Shown piece by piece: positions 17,158 through 25,124 of a stretch of DNA of 34,253 nt. The stretch spans positions 1 through 34,253 of the forward strand of contig CAJFOZ010000040.1 in NCBI GenBank assembly GCA_904397895.1, in the 5' to 3' direction. The translations under genes were made by a program, and so were the position numbers. This DNA is from an uncultured Clostridia bacterium (lineage in GTDB: Bacteria; Bacillota; Clostridia; Oscillospirales; Acutalibacteraceae). The notes beneath the pieces were generated by a model, which saw nothing but the letters and a program-made list of their open reading frames with translations, made no database searches and was not told the DNA's origin. Position 1 is the stretch's first letter, and each line of letters begins with the position of its first letter.

Positions 17158-17372
17158 TGCATGGAGTCCTCTTGATCCTCGGGATGGGGATGGGTGATGA
17201 GAAGATGCCCCTCTCGCAGCTCTTTCAAGGCTAGGCTGACAGGCTTTTCGGTCAGCGGGATCTCTTCCTGCTCTGCCTTTTCCGCAATGCTGCGGGCCCT
17301 TTTGGCGATTGCCATGACTAGAGCATAATAACTTTCATCGGTTTTCAAATCAGCAATTCCCGTTTTCAGCAT
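17154..17372 (-). CDS. rpoZ: RNA polymerase omega subunit
   Basis: This 72-residue protein begins [20 protein letters not shown] and continues with AIAKRARSIAEKA, the omega-core pattern that latches the beta-prime subunit. The rest (VSLALKELREG) also matches. The length is normal for Firmicutes omega. The start is the ATG at 17372, eight bases after AGGAGGT, rather than seven codons further upstream. It overlaps gmk by 23 bases and priA by 4. Confidence 0.93.
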   Translation of the reverse strand: MLKTGIADLKTDESYYALVMAIAKRARSIAEKAEQEEIPLTEKPVSLALKELREGHLLITHPHPEDQEDSMQ

Positions 17373-17973
17373 CGTTAAGTACCTCCTGAACAAAATGAGT
17401 CATATGGGCGGCACGGGATTTCTCCGCCGACAAAATGGCCAGCACATCTCGAGCCGCATCGTCAAGATCGTCGTTTACCACAATGTAATCATACTGACCG
17501 GCCTGTTGCATCTCATGGACGGCCGTCTCAAGCCGCTTTTGCACAACCTCCTCAGTCTCTGTGTTGCGGCCCACCAGACGTTTTTTCAACACCTCCATGC
17601 TGGGAGGCATGATGAAAATCGTAACGGCGTCCGGAATTTTCCCTTTGACCTGGCGGGCGCCCTGCACCTCAATTTCCAAAAGTACGTCCCGGCCCTCTTC
17701 CCTCCATTGGCGCACAGGGGCGGCAGGCGTTCCATAATAGTTATCGCAGTAACGGGCGTATTCCAAAACGCCGTCCTGTTCGATGAGTTCTTCAAATTGG
17801 GGCTTGGTCATGTAGTGGTAGTGTACCCCGGCAATTTCCCCTTCCCGGGGATCTCTTGTGGTGGCCGAAACCGACAGGCGGATGCTCTCCTCCATCTCCA
17901 GCAGACGCCCTACCACCGATCCCTTCCCCGACCCGGACGGGCCGGACAAAATCACTACCAGTCCCTTATTCAT
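17350..17973 (-). CDS. gmk: Guanylate kinase
   Basis: This 207-residue protein starts [20 protein letters not shown], containing the P-loop. It has the GMP-binding segment [19 protein letters not shown] and the adenylate-side motif [10 protein letters not shown]. It converts GMP and ATP to GDP and ADP. The Gly in GKGS at the end of the P-loop is common for guanylate kinases. The ATG at 17973 overlaps the end of remA by eight bases; upstream in-frame codons lie inside remA and have no SD. Confidence 0.96.
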   Translation of the reverse strand: MNKGLVVILSGPSGSGKGSVVGRLLEMEESIRLSVSATTRDPREGEIAGVHYHYMTKPQFEELIEQDGVLEYARYCDNYYGTPAAPVRQWREEGRDVLLEIEVQGARQVKGKIPDAVTIFIMPPSMEVLKKRLVGRNTETEEVVQKRLETAVHEMQQAGQYDYIVVNDDLDDAARDVLAILSAEKSRAAHMTHFVQEVLNDAENGNC

Positions 17974-18232
17974 CCTCTTCCAACTCCTCGTCGTCCTCAT
18001 GATCGTTTAAGCGGTTGGCCACCGTCTCGGGTTGCACGGCCGATAAAATCACATGGTCGCTGTCGGTGATGATGACGGCGCGGGTACGGCGGCCATAGGT
18101 TGCGTCGATGAGGGCGCCGCGATCCTTGGCATCCTGCATGATGCGCTTGATGGGGGCCGATTCCGGGCTGACGATGGCTACCAACCGGCTTGCCGACACC
18201 ATATTGCCAAATCCAATGTTAATGAGTTTCAT
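17966..18232 (-). CDS. remA: RemA-type DNA-binding regulator (DUF370)
   Basis: This 88-residue protein begins [20 protein letters not shown], the hallmark of RemA/DUF370, and continues with [20 protein letters not shown]. RemA forms ring-like octamers that bind DNA and, in B. subtilis, activates biofilm-matrix and osmoprotection genes. The acidic tail ([11 protein letters not shown]) is unstructured-looking. It is the second gene of the yicC-led superoperon, as in most Firmicutes. Which genes it controls here cannot be seen. Confidence 0.93.
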   Translation of the reverse strand: MKLINIGFGNMVSASRLVAIVSPESAPIKRIMQDAKDRGALIDATYGRRTRAVIITDSDHVILSAVQPETVANRLNDHEDDEELEEDE

Positions 18233-18265
18233 GCAAACATCCCTCCCGTAACGCCTAAGTACGGT

Positions 18266-19144
18266 TTATTCAATGTTTTGAATCTGTTCGCGGATTTTTT
18301 CAATTTCTGCTTTGATGTCCACTACCACACGGGCAATCTCCACATCCTGGGCCTTGGATCCGATGGTATTGGTTTCCCGGTTGATCTCCTGGACCAAAAA
18401 GTCCAGCTTGCGGCCGATGGGGCTTCCTCCCTCCAGCATGGAATAAAGCTGGCTGATATGGCTGCGTAGCCGGATGGTCTCCTCCGCTACGGCGGTCTTG
18501 TCGGCAAAGATGGCCGCTTCGTTTAGGATCATGCGCTCGTCCAACGTCTTGTCGGCCAGCACCTCTTTGAGACGGGCCTCCAATTTGGTACGGTAAGCCG
18601 CCACCGTTTCGGGCGAACGCTGCTCCACAAACGCCACCTTTTCCAGGATATCCGCCCCACGGGCGCGGACATCCTCCGCCATACGGGTTCCCTCTGTCTC
18701 CCGCATGGCGATAAAGTCGTCGGTAGCCTTGCTGAGGACCTGGCTCACCGCCGCCCAGATGCGTTCCTCATTCTCCGGGGTCTTACGCACAGTAAAGATA
18801 TCGTGATACCCCGCGATGGTGGATACCGTTACATCGTCGGGCAGCTGGTACCTCTGGGAAAGTTCCCGCAGAGCCTTGACGTATCCTGCCGCCAAGGTAT
18901 CATTGATCTCCACCTGGGCTTCTACCGTGTCCAACGATTCCACCGCCACATATACATCCACCTTGCCACGGTTGACCCGGGACTGCAAATAGGATTTGAT
19001 CTTTTCATCCAAAAAGCCATAGGCCCGAGGTGTCCTGGCGGAAAATTCAAAATAACGGTGGTTGACCGATTTGATCTCCACCGTAATATCCAAGCCGTCC
19101 AGCACCTCTTGGGCGCGGCCATAACCGGTCATGCTGCGAATCAT
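18266..19144 (-). CDS. YicC/YloC-family endoribonuclease
   Basis: This 292-residue protein begins MIRSMTGYGRAQ and contains SVNHRYFEFSARTPR, GKVDVYVAVE and the C-terminal MLEGGSPIGRKLDFLVQEIN, all typical of the YicC-like family. Its C-terminal half carries the DUF1732 motif. Members are now described as endoribonucleases with roles in RNA decay. It is the first gene of the superoperon, 39 bases after a near-consensus -10 box. Confidence 0.93.
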   Translation of the reverse strand: MIRSMTGYGRAQEVLDGLDITVEIKSVNHRYFEFSARTPRAYGFLDEKIKSYLQSRVNRGKVDVYVAVESLDTVEAQVEINDTLAAGYVKALRELSQRYQLPDDVTVSTIAGYHDIFTVRKTPENEERIWAAVSQVLSKATDDFIAMRETEGTRMAEDVRARGADILEKVAFVEQRSPETVAAYRTKLEARLKEVLADKTLDERMILNEAAIFADKTAVAEETIRLRSHISQLYSMLEGGSPIGRKLDFLVQEINRETNTIGSKAQDVEIARVVVDIKAEIEKIREQIQNIE

Positions 19145-19182
19145 AAGCTTCGACCTACCGTTCCTTCTAGTTTCTACCGTTT

Positions 19183-19211
19183 ATTTTACAAGGTTCCCGA
19201 CCGTCTGTCAA
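19183..19211 (-). promoter_or_regulatory. Sigma-A promoter of the yicC-remA-gmk-rpoZ superoperon
   Basis: On the minus strand, a perfect TTGACA (19211-19206) and TAAAAT (19188-19183) are separated by 17 bases. The predicted start is near 19176, giving a leader of about 32 bases before the yicC ATG. This is the only strong promoter noticed between here and the sporulation cluster. Confidence 0.85.
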
Positions 19212-19271
19212 CCGAATCCCCTTTTGCCCAACCGCCTCTTTGGGTCGGCATCCTTGCCCCGTTGCCTTGCA

Positions 19272-19314
19272 TCAAAGAAAAGGCCGCCCGATCCTGGTCA
19301 AACAGGTGGCGGCC
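19272..19314 (-). terminator. Terminator of the carboxyltransferase operon
   Basis: GGCCGCC (19282-19288) pairs with GGCGGCC (19308-19314). An inner CCTG/CAGG stem sits within. On the minus strand the stem is followed by TTTTCTTTG. It lies 64 bases past the stop of the gene at 19378 and just upstream of the yicC promoter. Confidence 0.85.
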
Positions 19315-19377
19315 CACTCTTTTGATTTCCCGAAGTAGTGAGAAATCTCTACCACTTCAATCGTATTTCCAACCCTT

Positions 19378-20772
19378 TTACACGGGATGGACTTTTTTCT
19401 CCATATCAACATGGCCGTCGATGCCATATTTCTTGTTGCGGCGTTGCTCAAAGAATTTGACCGCCACCTGGCCGAACTGGGCATAGGACAGCACGTCCTC
19501 TTCCTGCTCGATCCACTGGCTGCACTCTTCACGCAGCTTGTCCAGCTCGGGCTCAAGACGATCGGCGGGGCGGCAGGTGATGACTTCCTCATCGCCGATG
19601 ATCTTCTTGCGGAATTCCTTGGAAATCGGCACAGGGGTGGCGCCGTATTCGCCGCGGACAATACCCTTGAACTCCTTGGTGCACATCTTATAACGCTCGC
19701 CATTGATGACGTTGAATACCGCCTGGGTACCAACGATCTGGGAAGACGGAGTGACCAGAGGCGGATAACCGGCGTCGGCACGGACCCGCGGCACTTCAGC
19801 CAGCACTTCTTCCAGCTGATCCTCGCGGCCGGCCTGCTTGAGCTGGGACACCAGGTTGGACAGCATGCCGCCAGGAACCTGATACAGCAGCGTGTTGGCG
19901 TCTACGCCCAGCATCTTGGTGTTGAGCAAACCGCTCTGGATGTATTTCTCGCGCAGGGGCTGGAAGTATTCACGCACTTTATTGAGCTTGTTGAGATCCA
20001 AGCCGGTGTCGTACTCCGTGCCCTTCAAGGCAGCTACCATAGACTCCGTAGCCGGATGGGATGTACCCAAAGCCAGCGGGGAAATGGCAGTGTCGATGAT
20101 ATCGGCACCAGCTTCGATGGCCTTGAGCATAACCATGGATGCAAGGCCGGAAGTGTAGTGGGAATGGATCTGGATCGGGATCTTGACGGCTTTCTTGAGC
20201 GCCTTGACCAGATTATAGGTGGCATAGGGCGTCAGGAGGCCGGCCATGTCCTTAAGGCAGATGGAATCAGCGCCTTCTTCTTCCAAGACCTTAGCGTATT
20301 TCACATAGTATTCGTCGGTAAACACGTCGCCGGTGGTGTAGGAAATGGCCACCTGGGCGTGAGCACCCTCCTTCTTGGCGGCCTTGATGGAGGTCCGCAG
20401 GTTACGGACATCGTTCAAAGCGTCGAAGATACGGAGGATGTCGATGCCGTTTGCCACCGATTTTTGGACAAAATACTCCACCACGTCGTCGGCGTAATGG
20501 CGGTAGCCCAGCATATTCTGGCCACGGAACAGCATCTGGAGTTTGGTCTTAGGAGCCTTTTTGCGGATGGTACGCAGTCTCTCCCACGGATCCTCATTCA
20601 AAAAGCGAAGGCAGGCATCAAAGGTAGCTCCGCCCCAGCATTCCAAGGAGTGGTAACCGATGCTGTCCAGCACTTCAAGAATGGGAATCATTTCTTCTGT
20701 GGTCATGCGTGTCGCGATCAGGGACTGATGGGCATCACGCAAGACGGTTTCGGTAATTTTAACCTTAGCCAA
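19378..20772 (-). CDS. Pyruvate/oxaloacetate carboxyltransferase subunit (OadA / PycB / 5S type)
   Basis: This 464-residue protein has the DRE-TIM/HMGL-like carboxyltransferase fold: TVLRDAHQS at about 9-17, ECWGGATFDACLRF, CLKDMAGLLTPY with the site of the carboxylated Lys, the metal-binding HSHYTSG, and DTAISPLALGTSHPA. It moves a carboxyl group between biotin and pyruvate. It ends after the conserved post-barrel region and lacks the biotin-carrier domain found in longer OadA proteins; the carrier is the next gene upstream. The start is the TTG at 20772, six bases after GAGGTG. In Clostridia it could work in oxaloacetate decarboxylase, pyruvate carboxylase or transcarboxylase. Confidence 0.92.
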   Translation of the reverse strand: MAKVKITETVLRDAHQSLIATRMTTEEMIPILEVLDSIGYHSLECWGGATFDACLRFLNEDPWERLRTIRKKAPKTKLQMLFRGQNMLGYRHYADDVVEYFVQKSVANGIDILRIFDALNDVRNLRTSIKAAKKEGAHAQVAISYTTGDVFTDEYYVKYAKVLEEEGADSICLKDMAGLLTPYATYNLVKALKKAVKIPIQIHSHYTSGLASMVMLKAIEAGADIIDTAISPLALGTSHPATESMVAALKGTEYDTGLDLNKLNKVREYFQPLREKYIQSGLLNTKMLGVDANTLLYQVPGGMLSNLVSQLKQAGREDQLEEVLAEVPRVRADAGYPPLVTPSSQIVGTQAVFNVINGERYKMCTKEFKGIVRGEYGATPVPISKEFRKKIIGDEEVITCRPADRLEPELDKLREECSQWIEQEEDVLSYAQFGQVAVKFFEQRRNKKYGIDGHVDMEKKVHPV

Positions 20773-20796
20773 ATTGAGCACCTCTTTTTCCAAAAG

Positions 20797-21210
20797 TTAC
20801 TGGAGCGATACCAGCTCTTTGCCGGAGTCGACATTTTCACCCTTGGTGACCATAACGCTGGCCACAACAGCGTCGTGGGGAGCCATAATTTCATTCTCCA
20901 TTTTCATAGCTTCCAAGATGACCAAGATGTCGCCTCTCTTCACACTGTCGCCAGGCTTCACCTTGATATCCAGGATAGTGCCGGGCATGGGAGAAGAAAT
21001 GATCTCAGAGCCAGCGGGAGCGGCAGGTGCAGGGGCGGCGGCAGGAGCGGGTGCCGGAGCAGCGGTAGGTGCAGGGGCAGCGGTAGGTGCAGGGGCAGCG
21101 GCAGGAGCCGGCGCCGGAGCGGCAACAGGTGCAGGAGCTGCACCGGCAGCTAATTCCTCTACCTGAACGTCATAGGCCTGTCCGTTAACGGTAATTCTAA
21201 GATTTTTCAT
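20797..21210 (-). CDS. Biotin carboxyl carrier protein with Ala-Pro linker
   Basis: This 137-residue protein has three parts: a short N-terminal beta segment (MKNLRITVNGQAYDVQVEEL), an Ala-Pro-rich flexible linker (about 21-66) built of tandem APAP/APT units, and a biotinyl domain with the biotinylation motif EAMKMEN (Lys103). The carrier swings between carboxyltransferase active sites. Its size and design match the 1.3S subunit of transcarboxylase and the small biotin subunits of sodium-pump decarboxylases. The repetitive linker DNA (about 21014-21150) generates long spurious frames on both strands. Confidence 0.93.
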   Translation of the reverse strand: MKNLRITVNGQAYDVQVEELAAGAAPAPVAAPAPAPAAAPAPTAAPAPTAAPAPAPAAAPAPAAPAGSEIISSPMPGTILDIKVKPGDSVKRGDILVILEAMKMENEIMAPHDAVVASVMVTKGENVDSGKELVSLQ

Positions 21211-21245
21211 GAGAAAGCCTCCTCTATCGTATCAACAAGATCATT

Positions 21246-22544
21246 TTACAGCGGCATATTGGAATGCTTGCGGGGCAGGGTGGCTACCCGTTTGCCGGCC
21301 AGCATGTCCAAAGCGGCGACTACGTTTGCACGGGTCTTAGCAGGCTCGATGACATTCTCAATATAACCTGCTTCAGCGGCGTCAAAGGGAGTAGCCTCGG
21401 TATCTTTGTATTCCTGCACCAGCTGGACACGTTCCTTGAGCGGGTCCTTCATCTGGGCCAGTCTATCGTTCCACAGAACCTCTACGGCAGCTTCCGGTTT
21501 CATGGCTGAAACCACAGCCTGCGGCCATGCGAACACCACATCGGCGCCGGCAGCTTTACCAGCCAAAGCCATATAAGCGGCGCCTACGGCAGCACCGGTG
21601 ATCACCGTTACCTTAGGGGTTGTGGCCTCTGCATAGGTATGGGCCACCTTGGCGGCTTCCCGCACGGTGTCAAAGCCTTCGCAGTCCACCATCGTCACCA
21701 CCGGCAAAGCAAATGCATCGGCCATGCGGACCATGCGGGCCAATTTCACGCTGGAATCGGCATCCAATTGTCCGTGGATGTCGGCAACGACCGCGGCATT
21801 GCCTGCCACACGGGCAAGACCTGCGGTGACGTTGTCGCCAAAGCCTTTCAGCAGTTCCACCATGGAACCAGCGTCTACCACCGACTCCAAACCTTCGTTG
21901 CCAGCTGCCTCGGCGGCGTCGGCCACAGGGGCAATACTTAAGTTGTTGATGGGTAGCAGATTAATGAGGCGGCGTACCGAGGCGATGGCTTCCTCTTCGT
22001 TTTCTGCCTCCACATGCACCACGCCGGCTGCCTTTTCATCTTCCTCATGGGCAGTGAGGAACAGTTCACCCTCGTCGCTCTTAATTACCAGGTCGGCCAT
22101 AGAAGCCATCAGTGCGGCCGATCCCCCGCACACGCCGGCGATCAGGGAAATCTGAGGCACTACGCCCGACAGACGGCTGGCCTTCATCACCAGATCGCCC
22201 AAGGCGGCCATCATGTCGGCGCCTTCCTTTAAATAAGCGCCATGGGAATCGTACACACCGACTATAGGAGCGCCGGTCTTGATTGCCAGGTCATACACCT
22301 TGGCAATTTTTTCAGCCTGCGCACGGCCAATGGCGCCGCCGTTGACGGTGCTGTCTTGGGCAAACGCATAAACAGGGGCTCCGTCCACCCAACCAAACCC
22401 GGTCACTACTTCTTTTGCAGCAAGGCTATCCAGCTCCAGGAAAGTCCCCTGGTCAAACAATTTTTCCAGTCGTTTTCTGGCCGGGGATTCACCCATTCCC
22501 GCCCGTTTTTCCGACAATATTTTTCGTCCGCTTTCCAAGCTCAT
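21246..22544 (-). CDS. Short, divergent CoA-type carboxyltransferase (MmdA/12S-like)
   Basis: This 432-residue crotonase-fold protein begins MSLESGRKILSEKRAGMG. It has the two half-domains of the acyl-CoA carboxyltransferase family, with AEKIAKVYDLAIKTGAPIVG and later VFAWPQAVVSAMKPEAAVEV. It is about 80 residues shorter than usual MmdA or PccB proteins (about 510). The two oxyanion loops deviate: DSHGAY (99-104) instead of DSGGAR, and GAAVGAAY (317-324) instead of KAYGGAY. The start has a GGAGG SD. It is the first gene of a three-gene operon. The substrate CoA ester is unknown; methylmalonyl-CoA is the default guess, and weak. Confidence 0.85.
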   Translation of the reverse strand: MSLESGRKILSEKRAGMGESPARKRLEKLFDQGTFLELDSLAAKEVVTGFGWVDGAPVYAFAQDSTVNGGAIGRAQAEKIAKVYDLAIKTGAPIVGVYDSHGAYLKEGADMMAALGDLVMKASRLSGVVPQISLIAGVCGGSAALMASMADLVIKSDEGELFLTAHEEDEKAAGVVHVEAENEEEAIASVRRLINLLPINNLSIAPVADAAEAAGNEGLESVVDAGSMVELLKGFGDNVTAGLARVAGNAAVVADIHGQLDADSSVKLARMVRMADAFALPVVTMVDCEGFDTVREAAKVAHTYAEATTPKVTVITGAAVGAAYMALAGKAAGADVVFAWPQAVVSAMKPEAAVEVLWNDRLAQMKDPLKERVQLVQEYKDTEATPFDAAEAGYIENVIEPAKTRANVVAALDMLAGKRVATLPRKHSNMPL

Positions 22545-22599
22545 CTTGGTTCCTCCATTTCTTGCCAAAGAACCATCCTATTTGGCGAAATCAAATTAA

Positions 22600-22628
22600 A
22601 TTATACTATATTGTCAAGCATCTAACAA
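22600..22628 (-). promoter_or_regulatory. Sigma-A promoter of the carboxyltransferase operon
   Basis: On the minus strand, TTGTTA (22628-22623) and a perfect TATAAT (22605-22600) are 17 bases apart. A TTGACA also lies within the spacer but is too close to this -10 box. The leader is about 50 bases. Confidence 0.8.
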
Positions 22629-22649
22629 GGGAATCCTTATGACTTTTTT

Positions 22650-23009
22650 CTAACTTTTGCATTTTTGAAAATATTCTGGCAGCTCTGCCATCATTACCCC
22701 GTCCTTTTTGGCAAATCCCACCATTTTCATCCGGGATTCCCACGACTCATCCCCATATTGGATGCGCCGTGCACCTTGTTCATAGCACAAGGCCGCCGTT
22801 GCGCGGACGATTCCGTCCAGCAAACCGATGTCGTCCTCCCAACGGATGGATAAGATAGTGGCTGTCTCCCCTTCCACTTGGAAGGTGGCGCATCCCACCA
22901 TCCGCCCCCTCTCCCATGCGGCCAGCGCCTGGGCGTCTGGAGAAACGCCTTCCTCTCTAAGCAAATCATCCAGCTTGTCCTTTTGGATGACCGGCAACAA
23001 TTCCAGCAT
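22650..23009 (-). CDS. Small GNAT-like acetyltransferase-type protein
   Basis: This 119-residue protein reads like a shortened GNAT fold: an N-terminal helical segment, a central strand pattern (GRMVGCATFQVEGETATILS), a helix (LDGIVRATAALCYEQGARRI) and a C-terminal MVGFAKKDGVMMAELPEYF. The usual acetyl-CoA loop (QxxGxG) is not evident, so activity is doubtful. The ATG is eight bases after AGGAGGTGA, and this SD overlaps the rluB stop. It is the last gene of the scp-dac-rluB operon. No terminator is evident before the next promoter. Confidence 0.65.
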   Translation of the reverse strand: MLELLPVIQKDKLDDLLREEGVSPDAQALAAWERGRMVGCATFQVEGETATILSIRWEDDIGLLDGIVRATAALCYEQGARRIQYGDESWESRMKMVGFAKKDGVMMAELPEYFQKCKS

Positions 23010-23015
23010 CTCCGG

Positions 23016-23780
23016 TCACCTCCTGCGCCTCTGGGGACGTCCGCCGGACGCCGCCTGCATACCCGGCATCAGCCGCTGCAAATCTTCGGGACGCAGATAA
23101 CGCCATTTGCCCGGTTTGAGCATCCCCAATCGCAGTTGGCCGATAGCGGTGCGTTTGAGGCGGGCCACTTCCAGCCCCACGGCCTCGCACATCTTGCGGA
23201 TCTGGCGGTTGCGTCCCTCATGAATGACGATGCTCAGCACCGCCCGTCCTTCTTCCTCCGTGAGCAAAGTCACCTGGGCGGGCATGGTCTTACGGCCGTC
23301 GATTTCTACACCGATGCTCAATTGGTCGATCTGTTCCTCTGTGACGCCGGGACGGACTGTCACCCGGTATGTCTTGGGAATGTGGTTGGACGGATGGGTG
23401 ATGGACTGGGCAAAGGCGCCGTCATTGGTCAGCAGCAGCATGCCCTCCGATTCCCTGTCCAGCCGTCCCACGGGATACACCCGTTTCCCCACATCCTTGA
23501 CCAAGTCGGCCACACAGCGGCGGTCCATCTCATCGCTGAGGGTGGTGACGTATCCCCTAGGCTTATACAGCATAATATAGCACGGCTTCTCCTTGACGGC
23601 CGTCACCTTTTTGCCTCCTACCGTCACCAAATCCCGAGCGGGATTGACCTTATCCCCCAGCTTGACCGGACGGCCGTTTACTTTTACCATCCCCTGCTGG
23701 ATCAGTTCCTCCGCTTTGCGCCGGGAAGCCACTCCCCGGTCTGCCAAATACTTCTGTAAGCGAATCTGTTCCTTTTTCAA
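23016..23780 (-). CDS. rluB: RluB/RsuA-family rRNA pseudouridine synthase
   Basis: This 254-residue protein starts at TTG (23780), after AAGGGGG with a seven-base spacer. It has an N-terminal S4 RNA-binding domain (IRLQKYLADRGVASRRKAEE). The catalytic segment is VYPVGRLDRESEGMLLLTND, with the catalytic Asp in GRLD. The family converts a specific uridine in rRNA to pseudouridine; position in the scpA-scpB operon matches RluB of Firmicutes (23S U2633 in B. subtilis). The basic C-terminus (GGRPQRRRR) is unstructured. Confidence 0.93.
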   Translation of the reverse strand: MKKEQIRLQKYLADRGVASRRKAEELIQQGMVKVNGRPVKLGDKVNPARDLVTVGGKKVTAVKEKPCYIMLYKPRGYVTTLSDEMDRRCVADLVKDVGKRVYPVGRLDRESEGMLLLTNDGAFAQSITHPSNHIPKTYRVTVRPGVTEEQIDQLSIGVEIDGRKTMPAQVTLLTEEEGRAVLSIVIHEGRNRQIRKMCEAVGLEVARLKRTAIGQLRLGMLKPGKWRYLRPEDLQRLMPGMQAASGGRPQRRRR

Positions 23781-23890
23781 CTGTCATCCCCCTTGCATCA
23801 GCCTTTTCGGCTGTATCCTCACTGCTTCTACATCCTCGTCCGGCTTTTCTAAAAAGCAGACGGTTCATACTTGATTTATATGTATATATG

Positions 23891-23912
23891 TAACGGCCGA
23901 CTTGCGCCGTTA
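23891..23912. other. Hairpin just after the carboxypeptidase gene
   Basis: TAACGGC (23891-23897) and GCCGTTA (23906-23912) are perfectly complementary. It starts four bases past the stop of the gene at 23916, but no T-run follows. It could be a weak terminator or a processing or stability element. The rest of 23781-23890 carries a TATATA-rich stretch and no clear gene. Confidence 0.4.
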
Positions 23913-23915
23913 TAG

Positions 23916-25076
23916 TCATGAGAAAAACCCCGTGATGCCGTCCCATATCCACTGCCAAAAACCGCAGAATTTCTCCCAAGCCGATTTAGGAGGCTCATAC
24001 CCAATCCCCTCAGCGGCGATGAGGTCGGTTTCCGCTACCGGCTGGCCGTTTAGGGTATACACCGCCTTACCCAGCAGATCGCCCACCTTTACCGGCGCGT
24101 ATACAAACCGGGGTAGCTGGATGGTACGTTCCAGCTGGTCGAATTCATCCGGAAACAAGGTTGCGGTCGGCACATCCTGCGCTATCACCCGCAGCAATTG
24201 GCTTTGTTCATCCCCACCCACCACCGGCAGGGTGATGTCGGGCACCGGGGGCAGGGACTGGGTGGATAATAGTGAAAAGCCATAGTCAAACATGGCCTGA
24301 TGATCCTTCCAGTCGTTGCCGTCATTGAGGGTCACCGCTATCAGACGGACGCCGTCCCGCTCCGCACAGGATACCAGACATCGCCCCGCCTTTTTGGTAA
24401 ACCCCGTTTTGACCCCAATGGCCCCATCATAAATGCGGAGCAGCCGGTTGTGGTTGGACAAAGTCCTTTCCTGAGGTGGATTGCCAAAGGTGACCTTGGC
24501 CGTCTTGGAACCGGCAATACCGGCAAAGGTGGGATTGCTCATGGCTTCCCGGGCGATGAGGGCCATATCGTAGGCACAGGAATAATGCTCCTCTGCGTCC
24601 AAGCCGGAAGGCGTGACGAAATTAGTATCCTGGCACCCGATTTCCTGCGCCCGCTTGTTCATCAACTGGGCGAATCCTTCTAAAGATCCACCCAGTGTGA
24701 TGGCCGCCGCCATAGCCGCGTCGTTGCCCGACGGGAGCAGCATCCCCACCGCCAAGCCTTCCATATTGACGGTGTCGCCGGCCCTGAGGCCCATGGCGGT
24801 GCCCTCTACCCGGACCATCTCATCGGTGACGGTGATCTCCTGGCTGGGATTCCCTAGTTCCAACGTGAGCAGCGCTGTCATGATCTTAGTAGTGCTGGCC
24901 ATGGCCAAATGTTCCTTTTCGTTGACGGCCATGAGCACCCGTCCGGTACTGCACTCCATGAGCACCGCTCCCCGTGCCGACACGGTAGGCGGCATGGTTT
25001 CCTGGCCCTCGGCCGGCACGGGACACATCATCACCAAGAGAACAATTGTCATCATTACCGCTAGGATTTTACGCAA
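23916..25076 (-). CDS. D-alanyl-D-alanine carboxypeptidase (DacF/PBP5 type)
   Basis: This 386-residue exported protein has a signal peptide (RKILAVMMTIVLLVMM), then the penicillin-binding motifs Ser61-Thr-Thr-Lys64, SGN (LLPSGNDA) and KTG (VKTGFTKKAG). A C-terminal beta domain follows and an amphipathic end rich in Trp (FWQWIWDGITGFF) that may anchor it to the membrane. It trims the terminal D-Ala of peptidoglycan stem peptides; in sporulating Firmicutes this locus usually encodes a DacF/DacB-like enzyme acting on cortex or wall. The start is likely the TTG at 25076 (AGGTGG, five bases). The upstream GTG at 25085 is an alternative. Confidence 0.92.
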   Translation of the reverse strand: MRKILAVMMTIVLLVMMCPVPAEGQETMPPTVSARGAVLMECSTGRVLMAVNEKEHLAMASTTKIMTALLTLELGNPSQEITVTDEMVRVEGTAMGLRAGDTVNMEGLAVGMLLPSGNDAAMAAAITLGGSLEGFAQLMNKRAQEIGCQDTNFVTPSGLDAEEHYSCAYDMALIAREAMSNPTFAGIAGSKTAKVTFGNPPQERTLSNHNRLLRIYDGAIGVKTGFTKKAGRCLVSCAERDGVRLIAVTLNDGNDWKDHQAMFDYGFSLLSTQSLPPVPDITLPVVGGDEQSQLLRVIAQDVPTATLFPDEFDQLERTIQLPRFVYAPVKVGDLLGKAVYTLNGQPVAETDLIAAEGIGYEPPKSAWEKFCGFWQWIWDGITGFFS

Positions 25077-25124
25077 AACAACCACCTGCCTCGCCTATCT
25101 ATATGCAGGTGGCCGCTTTTATTT

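Noticed and set aside
21014-21150. Tandem repeat that might be a CRISPR or microsatellite array
   Set aside because: The repeats encode the Ala-Pro linker in frame, with no spacers, so a protein-level explanation suffices.
19387-21153. A 588-codon plus-strand frame opposite the OadA-like and biotin-carrier genes
   Set aside because: It is the mirror of two clear genes; its Gly/Ser/Arg-rich end comes only from the Ala-Pro linker DNA, and there is no SD or family match.
23650-23979. A 109-codon minus-strand frame spanning the dac-rluB gap
   Set aside because: Most of it overlaps rluB in another frame, and it lacks an SD; the protein has no recognisable domain.
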